A stretch of 64,000 nt of DNA from Limnohabitans radicicola (GTDB lineage: Bacteria > Pseudomonadota > Gammaproteobacteria > Burkholderiales > Burkholderiaceae_C), in the NCBI RefSeq assembly GCF_014837235.1, contig NZ_JACYFT010000001.1:1005688-1069687 (forward strand), read 5' to 3'. This document shows positions 48,552 to 58,999 of this stretch, in pieces. How positions within the stretch are numbered: position 1 is the first letter of the stretch; the number at the start of each line of letters is the position of its first letter. A program made the translations under genes and the position numbers. The notes below the pieces were generated by a model. The model did not search any database, was not told the origin of the DNA, and worked only from the letters and a program-made list of their open reading frames with translations.

Positions 48552-50003
48552 TCAGCCCATTTTCTTCATCAGCAGCGCATTGACCTGCGCCGGATTGGCC
48601 TTGCCCTTGCTGGCTTTCATGATCGGACCCACCAGGCCATTCAAGGCCTTGGCATTGCCCGCCTTGAACTCTTCCACGTTCTTGGGGTTGGCGGCCAGCA
48701 CCTCGTCGATGATTTTTTCCAGCTCACCGGTGTCGTTCATCTGCTTGAGGCCTTTGGCTTCGATGATGGCGTCCACTTCGCCTTCGCCGTTCCACAGACC
48801 TTCAAACACCTGCCTCGCCGCGCTGTTGCTGATGGTGCTGTCGCTGATGCGACCGATCAGGGCAGCCAGTTGCGCGGCGCTCACCGGGGCTTGTTCGATG
48901 GTCATCTCGCCTGCGTTCAGGCGGCGTGACACTTCGCCCATGATCCAGTTGCTGGCCAGCTTGGGCTGGCCGCAGGCTTTGGCCGTGGCTTCAAAGTAGG
49001 CGGCCATGGCCTTGCTCTGGGTCAGCGTGGTGGCGTTGTACTCGGGCAGAGCGTAGTCCTTGACGAAGCGCTCGGCCATCACCCGCGGCAGCTCGGTCAT
49101 TTCGCCTTTGACGCGCTCCACCCAGTCGCGGCCAATCACCAGCGGCGGCAGGTCGGGGTCGGGGAAGTAGCGATAGTCGGCCGAGTCTTCCTTGGTGCGC
49201 ATCGCGCGGGTCTCGCCCGTGTCGGGGTTGAAGAGCACCGTGGCCTGCTGGATCTTGTGGCCGTCTTCGATCTGCTCGATCTGCCAGCGCACTTCGTAGT
49301 CGATGGCTTGCTGCATGAACTTGAACGAGTTCAGGTTCTTGATCTCGCGGCGCGTGCCCAGCGGCTCGCCGGGCTTGCGCACCGACACGTTGGCGTCGCA
49401 GCGGAATGAGCCTTCTTGCATGTTGCCGTCGCAGATGCCGATCCAGGTGACGATCTTGTGCAGCTCTTTGGCGTAGGCCACGGCCTCTTCGCTGGAGCGG
49501 ATGTCGGGCTGCGTCACGATTTCCAGCAGCGGCGTGCCTGCGCGGTTCAGGTCGATGCCCGACTGGCCGATGAAGTCTTCGTGCAGCGATTTGCCCGCAT
49601 CTTCTTCGAGGTGGGCGCGCTCCAGGCGCACCGTTTTGTGTACGGTTTCCTTGCCTTCTTCGAGGAAGAACGACACCTCACCGCCCTGCACCACCGGGAT
49701 CTCGAACTGGCTGATCTGGTAGCCCTTGGGCAGGTCGGGGTAGAAGTAGTTCTTGCGCGCAAAAATGCTGCGCTCGGCCACATGGGCGTTGACGGCCAGG
49801 CCGAACTCGATGGCGCGTTCGACGGCGCCTTTGTTCATCACAGGCAGCGTGCCGGGCAGCGCCATGTCGAGTGCGCAGGCCTGCGTGTTGGGCTCGGCGC
49901 CAAAGGCGACGCTGGCGCGGCTGAAAATCTTGCTGTTCGTGGACAGCTGGGCGTGGGTTTCGAAGCCGATGACGACTTCGTAGCCTTGGACAAGTTTGCT
50001 CAT
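48552..50003 (-). CDS. gatB: Aspartyl/glutamyl-tRNA amidotransferase subunit B
   Basis: A 483-residue subunit that phosphorylates the misacylated Asp- or Glu-tRNA and works with GatA. The N-terminal catalytic cradle is standard ([15 protein letters not shown], then QISQFEIPV and [17 protein letters not shown]), and the C-terminal YqeY-like tail begins near AALIGRISD. Length is normal. It is last of gatC-gatA-gatB with four bases after gatA and its own terminator. Confidence 0.96.
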   Translation of the reverse strand: MSKLVQGYEVVIGFETHAQLSTNSKIFSRASVAFGAEPNTQACALDMALPGTLPVMNKGAVERAIEFGLAVNAHVAERSIFARKNYFYPDLPKGYQISQFEIPVVQGGEVSFFLEEGKETVHKTVRLERAHLEEDAGKSLHEDFIGQSGIDLNRAGTPLLEIVTQPDIRSSEEAVAYAKELHKIVTWIGICDGNMQEGSFRCDANVSVRKPGEPLGTRREIKNLNSFKFMQQAIDYEVRWQIEQIEDGHKIQQATVLFNPDTGETRAMRTKEDSADYRYFPDPDLPPLVIGRDWVERVKGEMTELPRVMAERFVKDYALPEYNATTLTQSKAMAAYFEATAKACGQPKLASNWIMGEVSRRLNAGEMTIEQAPVSAAQLAALIGRISDSTISNSAARQVFEGLWNGEGEVDAIIEAKGLKQMNDTGELEKIIDEVLAANPKNVEEFKAGNAKALNGLVGPIMKASKGKANPAQVNALLMKKMG

Positions 50004-50007
50004 GTTC

Positions 50008-51468
50008 TTAAACCCCCATTGGTTTGCGGAGGTGGAAATCGGTGGCTTGCTGCAGGCGGTGCGCCACGTTCAGCAGTTGGGCTTCCTTGAAGTAGTTGCC
50101 GATCAGCTGCAGGCCCACGGGCATGTTGTGCGCGCCAAAGCCTGCAGGCACGCTCATGCCGGGCAGACCCGCCAGCGAAGCGGGCAGCGTGAAGATGTCG
50201 GCCAGGTAATCGGCCACCGGGTCGTTGGCGTTCTCGCCCAGCTTCCAGGCCACCGACGGGGCCACGGGGCCAGCGATCACATCGCAGTCCTTGAAAGCGT
50301 TCTGGAAGTCGTCGGCGATCATGCGGCGGATCTTTTGCGCCTGCAGGTAGTAGGCGTCGTAATAACCATGGCTCAACACATAGGTGCCGGTCATGATGCG
50401 GCGCTTGACCTCGCTGCCAAAGCCTTCGGCGCGGGTTTTTTTGTACATGCTCTCCAGGTCGGTGTAGTCCTTGGCGCGGTGGCCGAACTTCACGCCGTCA
50501 AAGCGGCTCAGGTTGGAGCTGGCTTCGGCCGGGGCAATGATGTAGTACACCGGGATCGACAGCTCGGTGCGCGGCAGGCTGATGGGCACGAGCTTGGCGC
50601 CCTGCTTTGTCAGCTCGGCCAGCGCGGCGTCCACCGCAGCGCGCACGTCGGCTTGCAGGCCTTCGCCAAAAAACTCTTTCGGTATGCCGATGCGCAAACC
50701 GTCGATCGAGCCGTTGATCTGCGCGGTGAAGTCTTCGGCAGGCACGTCCAGAGAGGTGGAGTCGCGGTCGGGGTCGGGGCCGCACATGGCGCTCAAAAGC
50801 AGCGCGCAGTCTTCGGCGGTGCGGGCCATGGGGCCCGCCTGATCGAGGCTCGACGCGTAGGCGATCATGCCGTAGCGGCTGGTGCGGCCATAGGTGGGTT
50901 TGATGCCCGTGATGCCGCAAAAGCTGGCAGGCTGGCGGATCGAGCCGCCCGTGTCGGTACCGGTCGCGGCCGGGGCCAGGCCTGCGGCCACCGCCGCTGC
51001 ACTGCCGCCCGACGAGCCGCCAGGCACGCGGGCCGTGTCCCAGGGGTTTTGCACGGCGCCATAGGCCGAGTTTTCGTTGGCCGAGCCCATGGCGAATTCG
51101 TCGCAGTTGAGCTTGCCCAAGGTGACCATGCCCGCCGTGCGCAGGCGCTGCACCACGGTGGCGTCAAACGGGGAGCGATAGCCGCTCAGGATTTTGGAGC
51201 CTGCGGTGGTCGCGAAATCCTGCGTCACGAACACGTCTTTGTGCGCCACAGGCACGCCTTCGAGCGGGCCGGCGGTGCCGTTGGCCAGTTTGGCGTCGGA
51301 GGCTTGGGCCTGCGCCAGCGTGGCTGCGCTGTCGATGTCCAAAAACGCGTTGTGCGGGTTACCGCCCATGCGGGCCAAAAAGCGGGTCGCCACTTCGACG
51401 GCGCTGACTTCCTTGGTCTGGAGCAGGGTGGCCAGCGCTTTCACGCTGAGGTTGTGCAGATCACTCAT
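50008..51468 (-). CDS. gatA: Aspartyl/glutamyl-tRNA amidotransferase subunit A
   Basis: A 486-residue amidase-signature enzyme that frees ammonia from glutamine. The Ser-cisSer-Lys triad is Lys77 (VAHKDVF), Ser152 (GGSSGGS) and Ser176 (DTGGSIRQP). It starts three bases after gatC. Together GatCAB converts Glu-tRNA(Gln) and/or Asp-tRNA(Asn) to the amide form, so the organism probably lacks GlnRS or AsnRS. Confidence 0.96.
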   Translation of the reverse strand: MSDLHNLSVKALATLLQTKEVSAVEVATRFLARMGGNPHNAFLDIDSAATLAQAQASDAKLANGTAGPLEGVPVAHKDVFVTQDFATTAGSKILSGYRSPFDATVVQRLRTAGMVTLGKLNCDEFAMGSANENSAYGAVQNPWDTARVPGGSSGGSAAAVAAGLAPAATGTDTGGSIRQPASFCGITGIKPTYGRTSRYGMIAYASSLDQAGPMARTAEDCALLLSAMCGPDPDRDSTSLDVPAEDFTAQINGSIDGLRIGIPKEFFGEGLQADVRAAVDAALAELTKQGAKLVPISLPRTELSIPVYYIIAPAEASSNLSRFDGVKFGHRAKDYTDLESMYKKTRAEGFGSEVKRRIMTGTYVLSHGYYDAYYLQAQKIRRMIADDFQNAFKDCDVIAGPVAPSVAWKLGENANDPVADYLADIFTLPASLAGLPGMSVPAGFGAHNMPVGLQLIGNYFKEAQLLNVAHRLQQATDFHLRKPMGV

Positions 51469-51471
51469 GGC

Positions 51472-51771
51472 TTACTCGATGACTTTGGGAACCAGGAACA
51501 GGCCGCGCTCGACGGCCGGGGCGCTGCGCTGGTTGGCCTCGCGGTGGTTGGGCTCACTCACCACGTCTTCGCGCAAGCGCAAAGCGATGTCCTGGATGGC
51601 CGCCACGGGGTGCGCCAGCGGCTGCACGCCCGAGGTGTCGACCGCCTGCATGGCTTCGACGATGCCAAAAAAGCCGTTGATTTGTGCGAGCATGCGCTCA
51701 CTTTCTTCGGGTTTCAGTTCCAGACGGGCCAGGTTGGCGATCCGGTCAATATCCTGCGAGGTCAGGGACAT
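51472..51771 (-). CDS. gatC: Aspartyl/glutamyl-tRNA amidotransferase subunit C
   Basis: A 99-residue helper protein that wraps GatA and stabilises the complex. It begins [19 protein letters not shown] with the family's hydrophobic helix, followed by the VQPLAHP stretch. It is the first gene of gatCAB and is divergent from mreB, 212 bases away; the AT-rich TAAATA at about 51800 is a possible -10 box for it. Confidence 0.94.
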   Translation of the reverse strand: MSLTSQDIDRIANLARLELKPEESERMLAQINGFFGIVEAMQAVDTSGVQPLAHPVAAIQDIALRLREDVVSEPNHREANQRSAPAVERGLFLVPKVIE

Positions 51772-51850
51772 GGGTTCAAAAGGGTTGTTGGCGACAAATA
51801 TTTACCCCGCTGTGCAGGCGGCCAAGCCGCCTCGGACAGGGGTGATCGGG

Positions 51851-51856
51851 TATTAT
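51851..51856 (+). promoter_or_regulatory. Candidate -10 box for mreB
   Basis: TATTAT lies 128 bases before the mreB ATG in the 212-bp gatC/mreB divergent gap. No clear -35 hexamer was found at 16-18 bases. It is the best AT-rich candidate in an otherwise GC-rich gap, and would leave a leader of about 120 bases. Confidence 0.4.
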
Positions 51857-51920
51857 CCAGTGTTTGCTTCAGGCGCCTGCAAGCAACACCGCAAGGCCAT
51901 CGCAAACCGCTGATTTTTGA

Positions 51921-53027
<1,107 letters not shown>

Positions 53028-53040
53028 AGCCGCCCCTCAG

Positions 53041-53068
53041 GGTGGCCCGAGTTGGGCCACCTTTTTTT
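53041..53068 (+). terminator. Intrinsic terminator between mreB and mreC
   Basis: GGTGGCCC pairs with GGGCCACC around GAGTT, followed by seven T. It stands 14 bases after the mreB stop and 36 before mreC. It probably attenuates transcription so that MreB is made in excess of MreC/MreD. Confidence 0.88.
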
Positions 53069-53103
53069 GCCCTTCACAGACTTCAGCAACCGGCGCACGC
53101 TTC

Positions 53104-54063
53104 ATGGCCTTGGACACCCTGGACCGCAGTCCGCCCCCCATCTTCAGGCAAGGCTTGTCCAGCTTGTCCAAGTTGGTGCTGCTGGGTCTGTTGGCCATCT
53201 TGCTGATGTCGGTCGACAAACGGCTGAACATCGCGCAACCCATCCGCTCCACCGTCAGCATCCTGCTGACCCCGCTGGAGTGGCTGTCGCTGCAGCCGGG
53301 GCGTGCAGCCACCGCCATGGGCGCGTATTTCAGCCGCGTCGACGAAGCACGCGATGTGGCGCTGCAGTACCAGACCCGCACCATCGGCCAGGCCCAACGC
53401 CTGCAGCAGGTCGAGCAGCTGATGCAGGAAAACGCACACCTGCGGCAACTGCTGGATTTGCGCAGCCAGACGGCCAGCCCGGCCAAGGCCGTGGAGGTGC
53501 TGTACGAAACGGCTGACCCCTACACGCAGCACATCGTGATCGACAAAGGCCAGCTCTCTGGCATCGCCAGCGGCTCGGCCGTGATGGATGTCGCAGGCGT
53601 GGTGGGCCAGGTCACGCGGGTGTATCCGCTCGTGAGCGAAGTCACCGTGCTGACCGACCGCGACCAGAGCATCCCTGTGATGAACGCACGCACAGGCCAG
53701 CGCTACATTGCATTTGGCGACCCGGTCACGCTGGGCGGCTCGCTGGAGCTGCGTTTCGTGCCAGCCAGCGCAGATGTGCAACAAGGCGATTTGCTGACCA
53801 CCAGCGGCATTGATGGCATTTACCCAGCGGGCTTGCATGTGGGTCGCGTGCAGCGCATTGACCGCCGCATCGACACCGCATTCGCCAAGGTCTACGCCAC
53901 CCCCATGGCCAGCGCACGTGGCAGGCATTTGCTGATCCTGCCCCCTGTCAAGGACATGCCGGCCAAACCACCCGTTGAAGAAGCCGCACCGCGCAAAAAA
54001 GCCCCCAAGGCACAAGCCAGTGCGCCACAAGCCGCAGCGTCCGCAGCAGGAGCCAAGCCATGA
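53104..54063 (+). CDS. mreC: Rod-shape protein MreC
   Basis: A 319-residue bitopic protein. One helix (LVLLGLLAILLMSV) anchors it; a periplasmic coiled coil follows (about 85-115, LQQVEQLMQENAHLRQLLDL) and then two beta-barrel-like domains to about residue 275, with VIDKGQLSGIASGSAVMD. The C-terminal tail is unusual, a long Ala/Pro/Lys-rich region (about 275-319). MreC links MreB to PBP2. It overlaps mreD by four bases. Confidence 0.93.
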   Translation: MALDTLDRSPPPIFRQGLSSLSKLVLLGLLAILLMSVDKRLNIAQPIRSTVSILLTPLEWLSLQPGRAATAMGAYFSRVDEARDVALQYQTRTIGQAQRLQQVEQLMQENAHLRQLLDLRSQTASPAKAVEVLYETADPYTQHIVIDKGQLSGIASGSAVMDVAGVVGQVTRVYPLVSEVTVLTDRDQSIPVMNARTGQRYIAFGDPVTLGGSLELRFVPASADVQQGDLLTTSGIDGIYPAGLHVGRVQRIDRRIDTAFAKVYATPMASARGRHLLILPPVKDMPAKPPVEEAAPRKKAPKAQASAPQAAASAAGAKP

Positions 54064-54581
54064 TCATGCCCGCAGGCAAACCGCTGCTGCTGCCCGCCAA
54101 CCCGAAATTCATCGCCGCCAGCCTGGTGCTGGCGCTCTTGGCCAACATGCTGCTGGGCCTCACTGGACAGGCCTGGCTGCCCGATGTGCTGGCTGTGGTG
54201 CTGGTGTTCTGGACTGTCTACCAGCCGCGCCGCGTGGGCATGGTCATCGCCTTCCTGCTGGGGCTGGCACTCGATGTCCACGAGTCCGCCCTGCTGGGCC
54301 AGAACGCACTGTCTTATGTGTGCATCAGCTACATGGCGATCTTCATCCACCGTCGCATCCAATGGTTCCCCTTGCGCGAGCAAACCCTGCAGGTGCTGCC
54401 CCTGTTTGTGGCGGCAGCAGCATTGGAGTGGACCACCCGCTTGATCGTGCAGGACGCATGGCCTCACTGGAGCCAGTTGCTGGCGCCTTTGCTGCAAACA
54501 GCACTGTGGCCCTTGCTGGGCGCTGTACTGCTGGCCCCCCAACGCCGCCCGTTTGAACGCGACAACATCCGGCCGCTCTGA
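54060..54581 (+). CDS. mreD: Rod-shape protein MreD
   Basis: A 173-residue integral membrane protein with five or six helices, including FIAASLVLALLANMLLGL, DVLAVVLVFWTVYQPRRVGM and VIAFLLGLALDVHESALLGQ, the last the family signature. It bridges MreC and the wall machinery. Its ATG overlaps the mreC stop by ATGA, and mrdA starts two bases after its stop. Confidence 0.92.
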   Translation: MIMPAGKPLLLPANPKFIAASLVLALLANMLLGLTGQAWLPDVLAVVLVFWTVYQPRRVGMVIAFLLGLALDVHESALLGQNALSYVCISYMAIFIHRRIQWFPLREQTLQVLPLFVAAAALEWTTRLIVQDAWPHWSQLLAPLLQTALWPLLGAVLLAPQRRPFERDNIRPL

Positions 54582-54583
54582 CC

Positions 54584-56563
54584 ATGGCGCTGAGCATCCC
54601 TTCGCTTGCCGAACTGCGCGACAGCCAGGCTGAAATCCAGCGCTTCCATAACCGGGTGCTGGCCATCCAGCTGGTGGTGCTGGTGTGCTTTGTGCTGCTG
54701 CTCAGCCGCCTGTTTTACCTGCAAGTGGTCCGCCACGATGACCTGCTGGAACAAGCCGAAGACAACCGCACTGCCATCTTGCCCACGGTGCCGCCGCGCG
54801 GCACCATCATGGACCGCAACGGTGTGGTGCTGGCCAGCAACTACTCGGCCTACACGCTGGAGATCACGCCGGCCAAAGTACCCGACCTTGAAGCCACCAT
54901 CGACGAACTGGCCACGCTGGTGGACATCCAGCCCAAGGACCGCAAGCGCTTCAAGCGTTTGCGCGAAGAATCCAAGAGCTTTGACTCGCTGCCGATCCGC
55001 ACCCGCTTGAGCGACGAAGAGGTGGCGCGGTTTTCTGCACAGCGTTACCGCTTCCCGGGCGTGGACATCAAGGCCCGCCTGTTTCGCCAATACCCCTATG
55101 GCGAGCTGGCCAGCCATGTGATCGGCTACATCGGCCGCATCAATGCCAAGGACAAGGAACGCATCGAAGACGACGACGAAGACGGCAACTACCGGGGCAC
55201 CGAGTACATCGGCAAGCTCGGCGTCGAGCAAAAGTACGAGCGCGAGTTGCATGGCATCACCGGCGTGCAGGAGGTCGAGACCTCGGCAGGTGGCCGGGCC
55301 ATCCGGCGCCTGTCGAGCCGCCCGGCCATTCCCGGGCAGAACATCGTGCTGTCGATCGACATCCAGCTTCAAAAACTCGTAGAAGACCTGTACGGCCCGC
55401 GCCGTGGTGCCCTGGTGGCCATGGACCCCAAGACCGGTGAAGTGCTGGCCTTTGTGAGCAAGCCCACTTTCGACCCCAACCTGTTCGTGGAAGGCATCGA
55501 CGTTGAAAACTGGCAGGCCCTGAGCGAGTCGATTGAAAAACCCCTGCTCAACCGCGCGCTGCGCGGCACTTACCCGCCGGGCTCGACCTACAAACCCTTC
55601 ATGGCCCTAGGCGCCCTGACCACCGGCAAGCGCAGCGCCAGCACCATCGTCAACGACAGCGGCTCATGGACCTTCGGTGGCCACACCTTCCGCAGTCACG
55701 GAGACCATGGGCTGGGCCCTGTGGACATGGTGCGCTCCATCGTGCTGTCGAGCAACGTGTACTACTACTCGCTGGCCAACGAGTTGGGCGTGGACGCCAT
55801 CCACGACTTCATGAAACCGTTGGGCTTCGGCCAGATCACCGGCATCGACCTGCCCGGCGAAGTGCGCGGCGTACTGCCCAGCACCGAGTGGAAGCGCAAC
55901 ACTTACAAACGACCCGAGCAAAAGAAATGGTTTGCCGGCGAAACCATCTCGCTGGGCATTGGCCAGGGCTACAACGCTTTCACCATGCTGCAGCTCGCCA
56001 CAGCCACCACCATCCTGGCCAACGGCGGCCACAAGTTCACACCCCGCGTGGTGCAGGCCACGCAAGACGCGCTGACCCATCAGCAGCAGCCCGTGGCCTC
56101 GGCACCCTTCACTTCGCTCGGCTACAAGCCCGAACATCTGGAAGTGGTGCGCAATGGCCTGATCGGTGTGGCCACCTCTGGCACCTCGGCCCAGGTGTTT
56201 GCGGGCGCTGCGTACCAAAGCGCGGGCAAGACCGGCACGGCGCAGGCCGTGACCATTGGCCAAAAGGACAAATACAACGCGGCCAAGCTCTCGGAGCACC
56301 AACGTGATCACGCGCTCTACATGGCCTTCGCTCCGGCCAATGACCCGCAAATTGCTCTGGCTGTGATCGTTGAAAACGCGGGCTTTGGCGCCGCACACGC
56401 CGCCCCCATTGCCCGGCGCGTGTTCGATTACTGGCTGCTGGGCCAGTACCCCAGCGAAGAAGACATCGCGGCCACCCAACTGGGCCAGACCAGCCGCCCG
56501 ATCGGCCTGCCACGGGCCAGAAAAGACGTGCCGCTGGCAGCGGTCAGTCGCACACGCAACTGA
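54584..56563 (+). CDS. mrdA: Penicillin-binding protein 2 (transpeptidase)
   Basis: A 659-residue class B PBP. One N-terminal helix (VLAIQLVVLVCFVLLLSRLF) anchors it; the pedestal domain holds PPRGTIMDRNGVVLASN. The penicillin-binding site is complete: SxxK at Ser334 (GSTYKP), SxN at Ser389-Ser390-Asn391, and KTG at Lys550 (AGKTGTAQ). It cross-links peptidoglycan for elongation with RodA, but the rodA gene is not downstream here; the next gene is a tRNA on the other strand. Confidence 0.96.
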   Translation: MALSIPSLAELRDSQAEIQRFHNRVLAIQLVVLVCFVLLLSRLFYLQVVRHDDLLEQAEDNRTAILPTVPPRGTIMDRNGVVLASNYSAYTLEITPAKVPDLEATIDELATLVDIQPKDRKRFKRLREESKSFDSLPIRTRLSDEEVARFSAQRYRFPGVDIKARLFRQYPYGELASHVIGYIGRINAKDKERIEDDDEDGNYRGTEYIGKLGVEQKYERELHGITGVQEVETSAGGRAIRRLSSRPAIPGQNIVLSIDIQLQKLVEDLYGPRRGALVAMDPKTGEVLAFVSKPTFDPNLFVEGIDVENWQALSESIEKPLLNRALRGTYPPGSTYKPFMALGALTTGKRSASTIVNDSGSWTFGGHTFRSHGDHGLGPVDMVRSIVLSSNVYYYSLANELGVDAIHDFMKPLGFGQITGIDLPGEVRGVLPSTEWKRNTYKRPEQKKWFAGETISLGIGQGYNAFTMLQLATATTILANGGHKFTPRVVQATQDALTHQQQPVASAPFTSLGYKPEHLEVVRNGLIGVATSGTSAQVFAGAAYQSAGKTGTAQAVTIGQKDKYNAAKLSEHQRDHALYMAFAPANDPQIALAVIVENAGFGAAHAAPIARRVFDYWLLGQYPSEEDIAATQLGQTSRPIGLPRARKDVPLAAVSRTRN

Positions 56564-56586
56564 ACGCTAAGAACCGGACCCCCAAC

Positions 56587-56611
56587 AAAAACGCCACCTC
56601 AAGCGGTGGCG
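56587..56611 (-). terminator. Intrinsic terminator after tRNA-Arg
   Basis: On the minus strand CGCCACC pairs with GGTGGCG around GCTTGA, followed by TTTTTGTT. It stands eleven bases past the CCA end of the tRNA gene. It may also slow mrdA transcription from the other side, but the T-run is on the tRNA strand. Confidence 0.8.
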
Positions 56612-56621
56612 GGTTTGCATT

Positions 56622-56697
56622 TGGTGCGGCTGGCGGGGATCGAACCCACGACCCTTGGCTTCGGAGGCCAATACTCTATCCACTGAGCTACAGCCGC
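56622..56697 (-). tRNA. tRNA-Arg (anticodon CCG), CCA encoded
   Basis: The 76-base gene folds into a normal cloverleaf: acceptor GCGGCTG / CAGCCGC, D arm with AGCTCAGTGGATAGAGT, anticodon stem TTGGC / GCCAA around CTCCGAA (anticodon CCG, reading CGG), and T arm GTGGGTTCGATCCCC. The discriminator is A and the 3' CCA is in the genome. It is a single tRNA gene between mrdA and the cytochrome gene. Confidence 0.96.
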
Positions 56698-56716
56698 ATC
56701 ATCCGTGCAGGCGCAA

Positions 56717-56722
56717 ATTATC
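56717..56722 (-). promoter_or_regulatory. Candidate -10 box for tRNA-Arg
   Basis: Minus-strand GATAAT lies 19 bases before the tRNA 5' end and is followed by a GC-rich stretch (GCGCC), the discriminator style of stringently controlled stable-RNA promoters. No clear -35 was recognised. Confidence 0.5.
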
Positions 56723-56775
56723 TCACGCATTCCCGGGGCGGCGGGTTGCTGCAAGGTGGGTGAAGGGTGGGCCGC

Positions 56776-56781
56776 TATAAT
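56776..56781 (+). promoter_or_regulatory. Consensus -10 box for the cytochrome c gene
   Basis: A perfect TATAAT stands 59 bases before the cytochrome start. The -35 region (AAGGTG) is poor, so an activator or an extended element may be needed. Confidence 0.6.
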
Positions 56782-56840
56782 GCCCTGTTGATTCCGGTCA
56801 AACTTCGGTTCCAGGCGAACCTGTCCAACAAGAGGATGTC

Positions 56841-57371
56841 ATGAGCGACAACAGCCACGATCAAGCACACGAAGCCCACACAGGCCCTATCAAGAACGCC
56901 AAGCAGCTCGTCTGGGCCAGCATTGCTTCTTTCGTGGTGCCCGTTTTCATCATCATTGGCCTGGTGAACTATGTGACATCGGCCAACAAGGAAGCTCCTG
57001 GCAGCACGGACACAGACAAAGCTGTGGCCGTGCGCATCCAGAAAATCGGCGCTGTGGAAGTGCGTGATGCCAATCGCCCTCTCAAGTCGGGCGAAGAGGT
57101 CTACACCGCACAATGCGCGGCTTGCCATGCCTCTGGGGCTGCGGGTGCGCCCAAGTTGGGTGACGCTGGCGCCTGGGGCCCTCGCATCAAGCAAGGTCTG
57201 GACGGCCTGACCACTTCTGCCCTCAAGGGCAAAGGTGCCATGGGCGCCCAAGGCGGCGGCGATTTCAGTGACATCGAAATCTCCCGCGCTGCAGCCTACA
57301 TGGCCAACAAGGGCGGTGCCAAATTCGAAGAGCCCAAGGCACCTGCGGCTGCCGAAGGCGAGAAGAAGTAA
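56841..57371 (+). CDS. Membrane-anchored cytochrome c5-type protein
   Basis: A 176-residue class I cytochrome c. A single helix (about 24-44, WASIASFVVPVFIIIGLVNY) tethers it to the inner membrane; a linker follows, then the heme site CAACH (Cys92, Cys95, His96). The likely sixth ligand is the Met of GKGAMGAQGG. The C-terminal SDIEISRAAAYMANKGG helix is typical of cytochrome c5. It ends in an Ala/Pro/Lys tail. It should carry electrons in the periplasm towards a terminal oxidase. AGAGGA lies five bases before the ATG. Confidence 0.92.
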   Translation: MSDNSHDQAHEAHTGPIKNAKQLVWASIASFVVPVFIIIGLVNYVTSANKEAPGSTDTDKAVAVRIQKIGAVEVRDANRPLKSGEEVYTAQCAACHASGAAGAPKLGDAGAWGPRIKQGLDGLTTSALKGKGAMGAQGGGDFSDIEISRAAAYMANKGGAKFEEPKAPAAAEGEKK

Positions 57372-57387
57372 TCCCTCTCTTCACCAC

Positions 57388-57415
57388 AAAAAACCGACCT
57401 TGGGTCGGTTTTTTT
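57388..57415. terminator. Bidirectional intrinsic terminator
   Basis: ACCGACC pairs with GGTCGGT around a TTG loop, with runs of A before and T after. It lies between the convergent cytochrome gene and the hypothetical gene ending at 57448. Confidence 0.9.
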
Positions 57416-57447
57416 GTGTCTGCACCGGCCACTCAAGGCCTTAGCCA

Positions 57448-57990
57448 CTACAACGCTGCGGCTTGCGCCTGCGGGCTGAGGACAAAACCGTAACGCTGCG
57501 GCAATGCCTCTGCATCGCATTCTTGCAGTGTCCATGCCCCGGCCTCCAACGCCTGCGCAGCCAGGCCCACGTCCAGCGTGTGCACAAGCCCCAGGCCCAG
57601 TGGGGTGTGCAGGTACACGCGGCCATGCTGGTCCATCAGGCAGGCCTGCACGCTGGTGCGCTGACCATTGTGCGTGAGCGGCACATGGTCTGCCCCCAGT
57701 CGCCAGATCCAGGGGGCGGCTTCGAGTTCCACAAAAACACGCTGTGGCCCATTTTGGAAATACCAGCGTCCTTGAGCATCGGCCTCGTAGTTGCGCTGGA
57801 TGAAGTCGATCAGTTTTTCGTGCCGCAGCACCGAGCCTTTGGCACCCGGCACACCGCTTTGAAAAGCCCCCAGCGCCTGCACACGGTCATCGCGCATGTG
57901 CCACTGACCGCGGCTGTCCAGGCCCAACCAACCCACACAGGCGGGCACATTGGGCCACTTGCTCATGGCCTGGCGAACGATGTCATCCAT
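57448..57990 (-). CDS. Conserved hypothetical protein, 180 residues
   Basis: A soluble protein with MDDIVRQAMSKWPNVPACVGWLGLDSRGQW at its start (shown in part: MSKWPNVPACVGWLGLD), a central FIQRNYEADAQGRWYFQNGP and QRVFVELEAAPWIWRL. The pattern looks like a conserved proteobacterial family (DUF2946-unrelated), but I do not recognise a function. It starts inside the end of the YheT-like hydrolase gene (eight-base overlap, ATGGATGA), so it is translationally coupled to it. No membrane segment or signal peptide. Confidence 0.8.
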   Translation of the reverse strand: MDDIVRQAMSKWPNVPACVGWLGLDSRGQWHMRDDRVQALGAFQSGVPGAKGSVLRHEKLIDFIQRNYEADAQGRWYFQNGPQRVFVELEAAPWIWRLGADHVPLTHNGQRTSVQACLMDQHGRVYLHTPLGLGLVHTLDVGLAAQALEAGAWTLQECDAEALPQRYGFVLSPQAQAAAL

Positions 57991-58999
57991 GGTGCGAAAC
58001 CTCTGCTGCTGCAGTCACCCCTGCCGCCTCAAGCAACCAGCCCCCCACAGCGTCGGGCAAGCCACGCACATGCCCGGGCCAATGGCCTTGCGCAAAGCCC
58101 ACATGGCCTCCATGCAGCGGTTGCCACAGCGCCACGTGGCGTGACACTTCGGCTGCGGTAGGCAAACTGCTGGCGGGCACAAAGGGATCGTTGCTGGCAT
58201 TGAGCGCCAAAGCAGGCACACTGATTGCCGCCATCACGGGCTTGGCAGAGGCCCTGCGCCAGTAATCATCGGTGTCGCGATAGCCATGCAAGGGCGCTGT
58301 GAACACGTTGTCGAATTCGTACAGGTCCCGCGCCGCCACCAGCTTTTGACGGTCAAACAGGCCCGGATGCTGCGCCAATTTGGCCAGGGCCTTGGGCTTC
58401 ATCGTCCGCAGGAACATCCGGGTGTAGACCTGGCGGTTGAATCCCCGTCCAATGGCTTTGCCGCTTTCGGCCAGGTCCAGCGGCGAACAAATCGAGGCCA
58501 CCGCATCGGCAGACCGGGCGGCCTGGGCCCCATGTTCGCCGGCCCAACGCATCAAAGCATTGCCGCCCAAGGACACCCCTGCAGCGACCAACTTGTGCCC
58601 GCCTGCGGCCAGGTGGTCCGTCCGAAAGCGTTGCAGCAGCCAATCGATTTCAGCATGGTCACCCGAATGGTAGGCGCGTGGTGCCCGATTGAGTTCGCCA
58701 CTGCACCCGCGAAAGTGCGGCAGCGCCAAATGGATGTCATGCTCCGCAGCCCAGTCGGCGAAGGCTTGCGCATAGTGGCTCTGGGACGAGCCTTCGAGTC
58801 CGTGAAACAACACCAGCAAGGGGCGCGAGGGGTGGCTGGCGACTTGCCGATCAACATCGACAAAGTCACCGTCGGGCGCTGTCCAGCGCTCCCGAAGCAT
58901 GGGCGCGGGGGCATGGAGCCTGCGTTTGGCGTACAAAGCCGGCCAGATGGTTTGGGCATGCCCACCCCACAGCCAGGCAGGGGCACGGTGGTTTTTCAA
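57983..58999 (-). CDS. YheT-family alpha/beta hydrolase
   Basis: A 338-residue hydrolase. The family start LWGGHAQTIWPAL is near the N-terminus, LVLFHGLEGSSQSHYAQAFA forms the oxyanion region, AGVSLGGNAL holds the nucleophile Ser, and NASNDPFVPA plus PLHGGHVGF give the Asp and His. Natural substrates of YheT are unknown; plant and bacterial relatives act on lipids or esters. No ATG precedes the conserved part, so a TTG at 58999 is proposed, which overlaps the stop of the upstream NTF2-like gene (TTGA). Confidence 0.85.
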   Translation of the reverse strand: MKNHRAPAWLWGGHAQTIWPALYAKRRLHAPAPMLRERWTAPDGDFVDVDRQVASHPSRPLLVLFHGLEGSSQSHYAQAFADWAAEHDIHLALPHFRGCSGELNRAPRAYHSGDHAEIDWLLQRFRTDHLAAGGHKLVAAGVSLGGNALMRWAGEHGAQAARSADAVASICSPLDLAESGKAIGRGFNRQVYTRMFLRTMKPKALAKLAQHPGLFDRQKLVAARDLYEFDNVFTAPLHGYRDTDDYWRRASAKPVMAAISVPALALNASNDPFVPASSLPTAAEVSRHVALWQPLHGGHVGFAQGHWPGHVRGLPDAVGGWLLEAAGVTAAAEVSHHG

